60,557 nucleotides of DNA, taken from assembly GCA_937880755.1 (NCBI GenBank), contig CALGRX010000013.1:1-60557 (forward strand), written 5' to 3'. This DNA comes from an uncultured Clostridia bacterium. Its GTDB lineage: Bacteria; Bacillota; Clostridia; Christensenellales; UBA3700. Positions within the stretch are counted from its first letter, which is position 1. Every line of letters starts with the position of its first letter. Shown here piece by piece: positions 11,763-19,223 of this stretch. A program made the position numbers and the translations under genes. The notes below the pieces were generated by a model. It searched no databases. It worked only from the letters and a program-made list of their open reading frames with translations, and was not told the origin of the DNA.

Positions 11763-12590
11763 ATGAAAAAGAGAATTTTTTTGGCAGTAATTATAGTTTT
11801 GGCGGTTTGCATGACGGTGCTTGCAGGCTGCAGTGGCTCTTCTCCTATCCAAAAAAAGTTGGGCAATAGCGCGCCTTGGATTTCTTTGAGAGATAAGACC
11901 GAGACCACCGTTTACAACGTAGTTTACACCGAGGGCGACGTTACGCTCAGCGGCACCTACACTCTCGTAGTCAACCGCGTAGACAACGTAGACGTTACTT
12001 TGCGAGGCAAGAATTATCCGTCTTTTACGGGTTACGTGGCTACGTCTAGTCTCGTTATGGCGGGCGGCGATACGATAGATACCAAAGTCCTTTGTTACAC
12101 CACCATGCAAGTCAAGGCCTCTTACTGCAAGGCTGTCACCGGCACTAAGGTAGAAGAAGTTACTGCGGAATACACCAACAAGGACAAGGTATATTATACT
12201 TACGTTTCCGATGGCGAGCCAGTCACCGACGAAATCAAAATCAAGGACTTCTTCTCTACGCCTTATACCGACAACACGATGTTGTATCTACTCGCTCGCT
12301 CCTTCCCTACGGACACGACTTCGTTTAGCATCAACATGCCTGACTTCAAATCAAATAAGCTCAATTCGGTGCTTCTCAACAAGACCTCTTCGACTTCCGA
12401 GTTGACGGTTGGAGATACATCTTACGGCGTTGCAACTATCGAGTTGTCCATCAATCGCACTTTCCCGGGAAAAGGAACTCCGCTCAAATGCTACGTGTCC
12501 AACCAAGCCGTTGGCGGTGCTAACAACGTAATAGTCAAAATTATCGAAGGCAACGTAACATATACTCTCGACAGCGTAACGGTAGCATAA
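11763..12590 (+). CDS. Lipoprotein of unknown function
   Basis: A 275-residue protein with a clear type II signal: basic MKKR, a hydrophobic core (residues 5-20), and lipobox LAGC with Cys23 as the lipidation site, so it should be anchored on the outer face of the membrane. The mature part is rich in Thr, Val and Ser and looks beta-rich; I recognise no family. The start was set at 11763 because the signal peptide begins there. It is divergent from addB. The next plus-strand gene begins about 120 bases downstream with its own -10-like element, so the two need not be an operon. Confidence 0.75.
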   Translation: MKKRIFLAVIIVLAVCMTVLAGCSGSSPIQKKLGNSAPWISLRDKTETTVYNVVYTEGDVTLSGTYTLVVNRVDNVDVTLRGKNYPSFTGYVATSSLVMAGGDTIDTKVLCYTTMQVKASYCKAVTGTKVEEVTAEYTNKDKVYYTYVSDGEPVTDEIKIKDFFSTPYTDNTMLYLLARSFPTDTTSFSINMPDFKSNKLNSVLLNKTSSTSELTVGDTSYGVATIELSINRTFPGKGTPLKCYVSNQAVGGANNVIVKIIEGNVTYTLDSVTVA

Positions 12591-12707
12591 GCGATACCGA
12601 TAAAAAACTTGCAACTATTTTACAACGCCGTAGCAATACGGCGTTTTTACTATCGTTTGTATAGATTATTTGTTATAATACCTAACCTCTCAATCATACA
12701 ATACGGT

Positions 12708-13655
12708 ATGGCAATAGTATACTTTGACGTAAAAGACGACTTTTTGCTTGCGGACGGCAGGACTTTACAAGACAACGTCCTCACCGCTTCGCCCAACTCG
12801 ACCGTGGCGTTGAGCTATATGCCCGAGAGGTCCGACTCACTAGCTCAACTAGTAAAACTTGTCGTCAAAGACGACGTAGTTCAACCTAACGAAAGGCTAT
12901 CGATAATCGACTGCAAGGGCGGTATCTTTTGCGTGCGTTTTAAGCAAGTAGCTATCACTCTATCTACCGACAAGCAAGTCATGTGCGAAGAATTTATCAC
13001 TTGCGACGAAACCGAGCACTGTCTAACTTGCTATAATCTTGGTGGCTACCACCTTAGCGTAGAGACGGAAAACGAAGTAACTGTACTAGACTGTCCTCAC
13101 GCTCTACACGATCTTCAATGCCGAGCTATCCCACTATCTCAGGGTCGACAATTACTCTCGGTTACGGCAAATTGTCACAACAAAAAATTTTTGGCTGTTT
13201 TGGAATACGCGGACGACTACACTATACTGCTCCAATGCTACGGCGACGACGTGGAAGTACGTCAGGACTGCGTACTAGTAACCGACGAATTGCACGATAT
13301 GTGCGGTAGAAAAATGCACCGATACCTCACCCTGCAAGGCGGTAGTTACGTGGTCGAAAAGATGGAGTTTGACTACGATAGGACGCTATGTTGTTGCGAC
13401 GCGCTACTCTGCTACGCTCTTGTAGAAAGTTATTTCGTAGGCGATATGGATATGGTTAGTAGCATTGCGCCGTCTATTCCGGTTGCTTCTTTGGCAAATA
13501 CGCTCGGCGACTTTAGAGAGATACTCTCCGTCCCCGTAGTTCCTTATCCTCCCAACCGTTTGGGACTCGTCTACGGGGACGGCGACTACGCACAAGTTAG
13601 ATACTTCGATTTCGTCGTCCAAGACGGCGCTATCCAAAGAATAAAATCCGTTTAG
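12708..13655 (+). CDS. Hypothetical protein, cysteine-containing and soluble
   Basis: A 315-residue protein that I do not recognise. It has no signal peptide or membrane segment and is rich in Asp, Val and Cys, including a CCC run near residue 230. An extended -10 (TGTTATAAT, near 12671-12679) lies about 30 bases upstream of the chosen ATG, whose leader has no convincing Shine-Dalgarno site. Codon use resembles the neighbouring core genes, so it is probably a native lineage-specific gene. The role is unknown. Confidence 0.6.
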   Translation: MAIVYFDVKDDFLLADGRTLQDNVLTASPNSTVALSYMPERSDSLAQLVKLVVKDDVVQPNERLSIIDCKGGIFCVRFKQVAITLSTDKQVMCEEFITCDETEHCLTCYNLGGYHLSVETENEVTVLDCPHALHDLQCRAIPLSQGRQLLSVTANCHNKKFLAVLEYADDYTILLQCYGDDVEVRQDCVLVTDELHDMCGRKMHRYLTLQGGSYVVEKMEFDYDRTLCCCDALLCYALVESYFVGDMDMVSSIAPSIPVASLANTLGDFREILSVPVVPYPPNRLGLVYGDGDYAQVRYFDFVVQDGAIQRIKSV

Positions 13656-13662
13656 ACAAAAA

Positions 13663-13688
13663 AAATCGCAGACCTTAGTCTGCGATTT
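13663..13688. terminator. Bidirectional intrinsic terminator
   Basis: An 11-bp perfect stem (AAATCGCAGAC / GTCTGCGATTT) with a 4-base loop lies between two convergent genes. On the minus strand it is followed by a run of T, so it should end rplI transcription efficiently; it can also serve the plus-strand gene. Confidence 0.85.
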
Positions 13689-13696
13689 CTTGATTA

Positions 13697-14143
13697 TCAA
13701 ATTTGAGGTTTGACCGACACTAGTATCGTAGTGCTTACGTTGGCGTAGAGTTTGATTTCTATCTCGTATACGCCCACGGCTTTGATATTCTCTTTGACTA
13801 CTATCTTCTTTTTGTCCACGTCGTAGCCCATCTTGGTCAATGCCTCGCTAATTTCTTTGGCTGTCAACGCACCGAAGAGCTTGCCGTTTTCACCGCATTT
13901 GATTTCCACATCTATCTTTTTGCCCTTGAGTTCTTTTGCCAAAGCTTGAGCGGCTTCCAGCTCTTGTTGCTTTCTACGAGCGTTGGCTGCGTCCTTTTGA
14001 TTTTTTTCGTTGATAATGGCAGGCGTTGCCTCTATGCCAAGCCCCTTTTTGATGATAAAGTTGCGAGCGTAGCCGTCGCTAATCTCTATAATTTCGCCCT
14101 TTTTACCTTGGGCTTTGACGTCTTGTAATAATAAAACTTTCAT
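13697..14143 (-). CDS. rplI: 50S ribosomal protein bL9
   Basis: A 148-residue protein of standard L9 length. The N-terminal domain starts MKVLLLQDVKAQGKKGE and includes DGYARNFIIKKGLG, followed by the long connecting helix and the C-terminal domain (LFGALTAKEISEAL). L9 binds 23S domain V near the L1 stalk. The start is supported by AGGAGGA immediately upstream. It stands alone here, without the rpsF-ssb-rpsR or dnaB neighbours common elsewhere. Confidence 0.98.
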   Translation of the reverse strand: MKVLLLQDVKAQGKKGEIIEISDGYARNFIIKKGLGIEATPAIINEKNQKDAANARRKQQELEAAQALAKELKGKKIDVEIKCGENGKLFGALTAKEISEALTKMGYDVDKKKIVVKENIKAVGVYEIEIKLYANVSTTILVSVKPQI

Positions 14144-14246
14144 ACTGTCCTCCTATTTTTTATATTTTAACACATACGGCGCGTTTGTTCAATAGACTTT
14201 ACATAAATTACCGCAATTTACAAACAATATCGTCAAGGAGGAAGCT

Positions 14247-14561
14247 ATGAAAGGATTAAAATGTACTACTTGCAACTGTGAATACAACTGTGGTTGCCAC
14301 TGCAACGCCGGCATAATCAATATCGGCAAAAGAGGCACGTGCGAAACCAAACAAAAGCGAGAATTGGGTATGCTTCAGCAAGCCAAGGTCAACATGGAAG
14401 CCGCCAAGGACTTCGAGTACAAGGACAATACCGACGTACTCATACAATGCACCTGCTTAGATTGTTGCTACAACAAGGGCACTCGTTGCACGTCAAGATA
14501 CGTTGACGTAGCCGACGGCATTGTCAAAACTAAGTGTATGACCAAAAATACTCATCGATAA
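14247..14561 (+). CDS. DUF1540-type cysteine-rich small protein
   Basis: A 104-residue protein with two cysteine-rich modules. The first has CTTCNCEYNCGCHCNAG then a cysteine about 13 residues on (GTCETK); the second is CTCLDCCYNKGTRCTS followed by KTKC. The spacing matches the DUF1540 pattern seen in clostridial small proteins thought to bind metal. AAGGAGGAAG precedes the ATG. Followed by its own hairpin. The biochemical role is not established. Confidence 0.75.
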   Translation: MKGLKCTTCNCEYNCGCHCNAGIINIGKRGTCETKQKRELGMLQQAKVNMEAAKDFEYKDNTDVLIQCTCLDCCYNKGTRCTSRYVDVADGIVKTKCMTKNTHR

Positions 14562-14562
14562 C

Positions 14563-14600
14563 AATCAAAAGGAGTTTGCCTCAGCAAGCTCCTTTTGATT
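14563..14600. terminator. Long hairpin between convergent genes
   Basis: A 17-bp stem (AATCAAAAGGAGTTTGC with GCAAGCTCCTTTTGATT, one G-U pair) with loop CTCA lies between the DUF1540 gene and the M23 gene. There is no strong T run, but position and symmetry suit a bidirectional terminator. Confidence 0.65.
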
Positions 14601-14629
14601 AGATAGGAAGTAAATTATGAATAAAGCAA

Positions 14630-15292
14630 TTACTTGTTGCCTTCAGGTAAAAAATCCAACGGGTCGATAAGCGTTCCTGCTTGTCTAAGCTCGTAATGAA
14701 CGTGTGCACCTGACGCGCACTCGTAAGCGCCCGCTACGCTCACTTGACCGATGACGTCACCCTGCTTGACGGTCTCGCCCACCTTCAAGGTCACGTTTTC
14801 TAGCAATTTGTACGTGCTCTCATATTTGTTTTGATGCTCGATAACCACGGTAGTCGCATACATTTGGTCGGTGGTAATGCTCTTGATAGTGCCGTCGAAT
14901 ACGCACTTGACGTTGCTGCCCTCGCTCGCCATAAAGTCGACTGCTTCGTGGGTTGCCCAATGTCCGTTGGTTGGCAAATATACCAATTCGGTGTTGCTAA
15001 ACTTAAGACCAATCACGTACTCGGTCAAAGGATAAGTCAAAATAAACTTTTTTTCGGTAACGATCGGAGTTTCGTCGTTTGGCTTTTTGTCCACAACGCC
15101 GTCGTCAGGCGGAGTAATAGGCTTGTCTATAGACGTCGAGCCTTCCTTGTTTGCATTGACGACCGCCGCAATGGTAATCATCGCGCCTATTGCAATTATG
15201 CAGGCAATCATCAACACAAAATATCCGTTTTTCTTAAAAAACGCAGCTACTTTGTTTGCACTTGCACTTTTTTGTTTGTTATTGTTGTTCAT
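14630..15292 (-). CDS. M23 (LytM) family membrane-anchored protein, SpoIIQ-like
   Basis: 220 residues: a short basic N-terminus, one membrane segment (about 22-45), an acidic Pro-rich linker, then a LytM domain. The zinc-ligand motifs are present: HEAVD near residue 114 and HVHYEL near 197, so the domain may be active or at least bind metal. One membrane anchor plus LytM, with a YwmB-like gene just upstream, resembles the spoIIQ neighbourhood of Firmicutes. In that case it would act in the forespore-mother cell channel. An ordinary envelope M23 peptidase is the alternative. Confidence 0.75.
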   Translation of the reverse strand: MNNNNKQKSASANKVAAFFKKNGYFVLMIACIIAIGAMITIAAVVNANKEGSTSIDKPITPPDDGVVDKKPNDETPIVTEKKFILTYPLTEYVIGLKFSNTELVYLPTNGHWATHEAVDFMASEGSNVKCVFDGTIKSITTDQMYATTVVIEHQNKYESTYKLLENVTLKVGETVKQGDVIGQVSVAGAYECASGAHVHYELRQAGTLIDPLDFLPEGNK

Positions 15293-15302
15293 ATATCCTC
15301 CA

Positions 15303-15728
15303 TTAATAACTTCCCATAATCAACGGCGAGCCGAGCGTTATTACGCTATCCGTAACGGCGATTTGCACGTTGACCTTCTTTCCGTCGACGTTGACTCCGT
15401 TGCTCATTCGGTGACTGTACGCGTAATATAGAGTTATATCCCCTACTCGCTCAACCTTGACGACTTGCGCTTTCAAACAGCCAAGCAGTTCGTTCTCACT
15501 AACCTTGCCAAGATCGTATCTCACTGCAAAGCCCAGCACTTCGCCCTCTTGTTGTAGAGTCTTACCCAGTTGCTCGGGATTTATACCGCATATCGTCATT
15601 TTATTTTGATTTGCTATGTAAACTTCCGCTTCGCTTGCTCCCTCGGGCAACACACTATGTACACCGACGAGGCTTGACATCCCTATCAACACGACTACCG
15701 TCAATACCAAAATATAAAATGCTTTCAT
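15303..15728 (-). CDS. Secreted or membrane-anchored YwmB-like protein
   Basis: 141 residues starting at the ATG at 15728, which has GAGGTGG upstream. Residues 2-22 are a hydrophobic signal or anchor. The C-terminal half has YYAYSHR then KVNVQIAV and ends in ITLGSPLIMGSY, resembling the end of YwmB-family proteins, which in bacilli sit beside murAA, spoIID and spoIIQ. Ten bases separate it from the M23 gene, so the two are probably cotranscribed. The family call is from memory of motifs and is tentative. Confidence 0.5.
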   Translation of the reverse strand: MKAFYILVLTVVVLIGMSSLVGVHSVLPEGASEAEVYIANQNKMTICGINPEQLGKTLQQEGEVLGFAVRYDLGKVSENELLGCLKAQVVKVERVGDITLYYAYSHRMSNGVNVDGKKVNVQIAVTDSVITLGSPLIMGSY

Positions 15729-15747
15729 ATCCACCTCTCTAGTGCGA

Positions 15748-15873
15748 GTATTGACGGGTTTTTGAGTTTTATTCAAAAAAACGGCAACGTATTGACGGGT
15801 TTTTGAGTTTTATTCAAAAAAAACGGCAACGTATTGACGGGTTTTTGAGTTTTATTCAAAAAACGACAACGTA
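15748..15873 (+). repeat. Three direct copies of a ~41-bp hairpin repeat
   Basis: Three head-to-tail copies beginning GTATTGACGGG (near 15748, 15790 and 15831) and ending CGGCAAC or CGACAAC. Each contains a small palindrome (GTTTTTGA, loop of 7, TCAAAAA), and copies differ mainly in the length of the A run (7, 8, 6). A fourth copy lies at 17813-17852, on the other side of a gene cassette. No matching copy was seen elsewhere in the window. Confidence 0.9.
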
Positions 15874-15912
15874 ACCGTAATAGTCATAGGGATTTAAAAT
15901 TAAATAATATTA

Positions 15913-15949
15913 AAAGTGGTTTGTTAAACATTTTTTAACAAACCACTTT
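15913..15949 (-). terminator. Terminator of the cassette operon
   Basis: A 16-bp perfect stem (AAAGTGGTTTGTTAAA / TTTAACAAACCACTTT) with a 5-base loop lies just downstream of the putative immunity gene. A T-rich tract follows on the minus strand. Confidence 0.8.
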
Positions 15950-15964
15950 AATTATTCAACATTT

Positions 15965-16324
15965 TTACCACTCTTCGTTTTTATTTAACTTATCAATCAT
16001 TAACAATAAATCGTTATTAGATAATTCGCTTCCTTCTTCATCTGATTCTTCAATTCTATCTAAAATACTAATTACACAATCTCTACAATCTTCATTAACC
16101 AAGAAAATGTCAGAAAATCTTACTACATTTGCCCAATCTAATAAATCTTGCATAGTGTATTTGTTGTCTAAACAACATTGAATTGCTTTACCAACAATAA
16201 TAGTATCAATATTTATAATAGTATCATCTAATTCTATTAAATAAGAACTGCATTTTTCAATAGAAGAAAATTCACTCCACGAAATTTCACAATTTACTAA
16301 TTTTTGAACTAATTCTTTGTTCAT
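15965..16324 (-). CDS. Probable immunity protein of the adjacent toxin domain
   Basis: 119 residues, strongly acidic and helical, with clusters such as ESDEEGSELS near the C-terminus, and four cysteines. It directly follows the toxin-like gene (11 bases apart), in the usual toxin-immunity order. The ATG at 16324 was chosen because GAGG lies six bases before it. I do not recognise the family, so the role is inferred from position, size and acidity. The reading is much more AT-rich than the flanking core genes, as expected of acquired DNA. Confidence 0.5.
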   Translation of the reverse strand: MNKELVQKLVNCEISWSEFSSIEKCSSYLIELDDTIINIDTIIVGKAIQCCLDNKYTMQDLLDWANVVRFSDIFLVNEDCRDCVISILDRIEESDEEGSELSNNDLLLMIDKLNKNEEW

Positions 16325-16335
16325 ATTATACCTCA

Positions 16336-16680
16336 CTATTTATTCTTCCTATGAACTAAATTACCTTTATTATCATAGGTATCTTTATATACTTTAATTG
16401 TTTTACCACTTGCATCCACTTCTTTATAATATATTGCATAAGAACCCGGAACGTTGCCCGGTTTTTTACTTTGATAAATATACCCACTACCATTTTTTGT
16501 TATCTTGTAATCAGTATATTTACTTGTAGTAGTATCTTTTACATACTTTGTATAAGAAGATTGTATCTTTTTCGGCAAAGATTTTGTCTTGTCAAGAGCA
16601 GAATACTTACTACCTGCACTTAAAATACTTCTGCTAGCTCCCCTTGTTTTTCCAAAACCACCGTGATAACCTGCGCCCAT
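16336..16680 (-). CDS. Orphan C-terminal polymorphic-toxin domain
   Basis: A 114-residue, very basic protein beginning MGAGYHGGFGKTRGAS and ending with GNVPGSYAIYYKEVDASG, DTYDNKGNLVHRKNK. The C-terminal part resembles tails of polymorphic toxins (NVPGSxAxYxKxVDxxGKT...TYDxxGNxVH), normally joined to a long delivery protein with an LXG or WXG trunk. Here it stands alone with its own strong ribosome site (AAAGGAGGT), immediately after the DUF4417 stop codon. It may be a silent orphan toxin module or a small expressed protein. The enzymatic activity is unknown. Confidence 0.6.
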   Translation of the reverse strand: MGAGYHGGFGKTRGASRSILSAGSKYSALDKTKSLPKKIQSSYTKYVKDTTTSKYTDYKITKNGSGYIYQSKKPGNVPGSYAIYYKEVDASGKTIKVYKDTYDNKGNLVHRKNK

Positions 16681-16681
16681 A

Positions 16682-17110
16682 TTAGTTTACCTCCTTTGGG
16701 TGAGATAAACTAAATTCGCTTTCAAATGGTATTAGTTCTATACCCTGCATTTTCGCCAAACAAAATATCTTATCTGGCATACGTCCATAGACGATTACTG
16801 TTTTAGGTTTTAATTTGTTTATCACATAGTCAAACCCTGTAATAAACATATTTCTGCCTTCAACAGTTTTTATACAACCGTGTGTTCCAACTGCTATGGT
16901 CTTACCACTCTCCACCCCATAACACGCAAGTTCAAAAGTGCGTTCATCACCCCAACGAACGTTAGGAATTATTTCTACACCCTTTTCTTGTAGCCAATGG
17001 GCTAAAGCTTTACCACGATATGTATTCCATATTTGCATACTTAAAGGCATATCATAGTATAAACTATAATCGGGAGATATAATTCCCTTATATTGCCTTA
17101 TAATAGGCAA
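16682..17110 (-). CDS. DUF4417 protein, apparently 5'-truncated
   Basis: 142 residues from a possible TTG start. The body matches my recollection of DUF4417: YSLYYDMPLSMQIWNTY, NVRWGDERTFELACYG, VGTHGCIK, KTVIVYG. These genes are common on phages and plasmids. In the same frame upstream, the codons WNNPQRY continue the family-like sequence to a stop at 17138-17140, so the normal N-terminus is missing. The start codon lacks a ribosome site. It is probably a remnant left when the cassette formed. It abuts the toxin gene. Confidence 0.6.
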   Translation of the reverse strand: MPIIRQYKGIISPDYSLYYDMPLSMQIWNTYRGKALAHWLQEKGVEIIPNVRWGDERTFELACYGVESGKTIAVGTHGCIKTVEGRNMFITGFDYVINKLKPKTVIVYGRMPDKIFCLAKMQGIELIPFESEFSLSHPKEVN

Positions 17111-17204
17111 ATATCTTTGTGGGTTGTTCCAAAAGCCTTACTAAATGCCGTAGCGTATAATCGAACTTCCGCTCTACTTGTAGGTCTAGTTGCATAATCC
17201 AATA

Positions 17205-17561
17205 TTAGTCTTCTCCCAAAAGTTCCAATATTTTTTTTGCAGTTTCTTCATCAATTTCATCAAAAGAACGTTGGAACTGCAATGCAACTTGTCTTTTGAA
17301 GCTTGGGGCAGATACTAAATTTATTTTAGAAGTAGTCTTTGAATCTTCTATTGCTTGAATAAGTTCTGCTTTTTCCTGTGCGTTTAAGTTATAGTGTTCA
17401 ACAAGTTTATCAACCCAATCTTCAGGAACATTCTTCTTTCCCGTCTCAACAGCTGATACAAATGCAACCTTAACACCAAGAAGTTTTGCTGTATCTCCCA
17501 TATTTTCGTGATTCTTGACACGGAGAACCCTCAAAAATTCAGCAAATTTCGTGTATGCCAT
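17205..17561 (-). CDS. XRE-family HTH regulator (antitoxin-like)
   Basis: 118 residues. Residues about 6-60 form a helix-turn-helix of the XRE type (LLGVKVAFVSAVETGKKNVP is the recognition region), followed by a Glu/Lys-rich helical C-terminus. Proteins of this build usually regulate a neighbouring toxin or peptidase gene. Here only a short, stop-containing remnant lies between it and the DUF4417 gene, so the original partner may be lost. A good ribosome site (AGGAGGTG) precedes the ATG. It is the first intact gene of the cassette and is AT-rich. Confidence 0.75.
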   Translation of the reverse strand: MAYTKFAEFLRVLRVKNHENMGDTAKLLGVKVAFVSAVETGKKNVPEDWVDKLVEHYNLNAQEKAELIQAIEDSKTTSKINLVSAPSFKRQVALQFQRSFDEIDEETAKKILELLGED

Positions 17562-17780
17562 AACTTACACCTCCTACTGTTAAGATAATTATACATAATA
17601 AAAAATACATAGTCAACTATTTTAACCTCTTTTAGGTTAAATTATTTAATCTTATTTTTGTTTTCTATTATTTAAAAGTGCCACAAAATAGGGAAAAATC
17701 AAAGCAGGTAAAGAAAATTGCCACAAATTGCAATTTTGAGATGACTCAAACGGGAAACCCGTTTATTAAAAAATAATAAT

Positions 17781-17810
17781 GGCGTAGTGATAAATCCCTA
17801 TCACTACGCC
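17781..17810 (-). terminator. 12-bp palindrome, probable terminator
   Basis: GGCGTAGTGATA and TATCACTACGCC form a perfect 12-bp stem with loop AATCCC. On the minus strand it is followed by an AT-rich tract with six T in a row. It could instead be a boundary element of the cassette, since it abuts the repeat copy. Confidence 0.55.
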
Positions 17811-17812
17811 AC

Positions 17813-17870
17813 ATATTGACGGGTTTTTGAGTTTTATTCAAAAAACGGCAACGTATTGACGGAATTTTAT
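17813..17870 (+). repeat. Right-hand copy of the ~41-bp repeat plus a degenerate copy
   Basis: From 17813 the sequence ATATTGACGGG... through AAAACGGCAAC reproduces the unit found three times at 15748-15873. A second, decayed copy starts at 17852 (GTATTGACGG then diverging). Together the two sites bracket the toxin/DUF4417/HTH cassette in direct orientation. Confidence 0.88.
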
Positions 17871-17876
17871 TCTAAT

Positions 17877-17902
17877 AAAAAAATCACGGTTCTCACCGTG
17901 AC
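17877..17902 (-). terminator. Intrinsic terminator of the dehydrogenase-like gene
   Basis: On the minus strand TCACGGT pairs with ACCGTGA around a 4-base loop and is followed by seven T. It lies about 23 bases after the stop codon at 17925. Confidence 0.85.
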
Positions 17903-17924
17903 AATTTTGACTATTATTTATGCT

Positions 17925-19148
17925 TTAGGACAGTACTATTCCCTCATCCGCTAGCAATGTCGGTATCGAATATCTTGGACTTACGATTAGCGAAGTATTA
18001 GCAATCTTTAGTAGTCTCGTAGAGTCGATATACTCTGCCAAAAAATATCCCGCGTCGTCGAATATTCGGCGGAACTGCCTAATGCACCTCATCAACGAGG
18101 TGTGTGCAAGCAAAGCTTGGTCTGCCAAGTCGTCCTTATACTCTTTGAGCATCCAATTCCATTCTCTTTTATATTTTAGTTTTCCCGTCTCTGCCACAAG
18201 CTTTATTCCGTCAAGCCCAAAGTCGTGGCACGCCTCAACGGTAACGGCATTTCTATCCAACCCGAAGAGCATTGATTCCGCGGGACTTTTGAGTGCTGAC
18301 TTGTACCAATTTAGCATCATAACAGTCGATATCATTGTCTTAATTCCCCAAGGTGTCGGATCTATGTCATCAACCCATTCGAGTAGCTGCGCGCACCTGT
18401 CGCAAGGCGTAATCTCCCCTTCTATCATTTGTTGCAACAGTCCTATGACGAGCAACGTCTTAGCAGTCAAAGCGTCCTTGCTTTCGCTATACTTAAATTC
18501 TTCTATATATTCCCTAACTATCTCGCCGATTTGTTGCAAAAGGTAGCGGCACGAATTATTTTCCCCTACCTTGACAGACCACTCAATATCAATACTTCTT
18601 AGCAACCAACTACATATCTCACCGTATCCTGCCGCAAGCAAGGCGCTAGGTTGGCTAGCAAATTTGGGGTCAAAAATCACGATAGACGGAGGATTGACAA
18701 TTCGGTCGCCAAAGCACGTCGTTGCCAAAATATCCGCCGTCGTGGTGCAAGTCATGACGTGCACGCAAGGATTTTGGCGCACGGTAGAAGCGTACCTAAC
18801 CAATCTTGCTACGCTTCCTCCTCCCACCGACACTATCAATCGCACCATCTCTTGCATTTGCAACAAATCGCTAGCATTTTCCTCACAATCAACCGTATCG
18901 TCGGCAAAACATACCCTATGCACCATATATCCGCCGTTAGTAAGCAACATAGCTACCTTGTCGGCGTATTGCATACAGTTTTGCATGCAACACACAGCTA
19001 CCCATCCGTCGGACAGTATGTTTTTACACTCGCTTGCAAGTTGCATAACGGCGTCCTCTCCTACCAACACTCTTTTCGTTATACTGCTATGCACTTTCGC
19101 GCACTTGCACACTATCTCTAAGCCGTTAGATATATCCCAATCTTTCAT
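17925..19148 (-). CDS. Iron-alcohol-dehydrogenase/G1P-dehydrogenase fold protein, metal ligands apparently lost
   Basis: 407 residues with the dehydroquinate synthase-like fold: NAD-site glycines SVGGGSVARLVRYAS, then TTTADILATT, then FDPKF...LLAAGYGEICS. This resembles sn-glycerol-1-phosphate dehydrogenases (EgsA/AraM). The residues that hold the catalytic metal seem absent. The usual Asp of AGxGDxxS is Glu (GYGEICS), and the region expected to carry the EHxxSH histidines reads PAESMLFGLDR. It may therefore be inactive or do different chemistry. The ATG at 19148 has GAGGTG upstream. It follows the aminotransferase gene after 75 bases, probably in one operon. Confidence 0.65.
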   Translation of the reverse strand: MKDWDISNGLEIVCKCAKVHSSITKRVLVGEDAVMQLASECKNILSDGWVAVCCMQNCMQYADKVAMLLTNGGYMVHRVCFADDTVDCEENASDLLQMQEMVRLIVSVGGGSVARLVRYASTVRQNPCVHVMTCTTTADILATTCFGDRIVNPPSIVIFDPKFASQPSALLAAGYGEICSWLLRSIDIEWSVKVGENNSCRYLLQQIGEIVREYIEEFKYSESKDALTAKTLLVIGLLQQMIEGEITPCDRCAQLLEWVDDIDPTPWGIKTMISTVMMLNWYKSALKSPAESMLFGLDRNAVTVEACHDFGLDGIKLVAETGKLKYKREWNWMLKEYKDDLADQALLAHTSLMRCIRQFRRIFDDAGYFLAEYIDSTRLLKIANTSLIVSPRYSIPTLLADEGIVLS

Positions 19149-19223
19149 ACCCACCTCAACAAAATAATACCACTCAAAAAGAGTGGTATCGTAAGTGGTT
19201 TTGTATTATTATGTCTTAGCTTG

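Larger units (their letters stand above)
17562..17924. other. AT-rich intergenic region with hairpins and a repeat copy
   Basis: No gene is seen in these 363 bases. They hold the probable promoter region of the HTH gene (an AT-rich tract to about 17690), a small hairpin AAACGGG/CCCGTTT (17748-17764), a 12-bp palindrome (17781-17810), one full and one degenerate copy of the ~41-bp repeat (17813-17870), and the terminator of the downstream minus-strand unit (17877-17902). Confidence 0.7.

Noticed and set aside
15748..15873. Possible CRISPR array
   Set aside because: The three repeats are nearly contiguous with no variable spacers of regular length, there are no cas genes, and a further copy lies 2 kb away.
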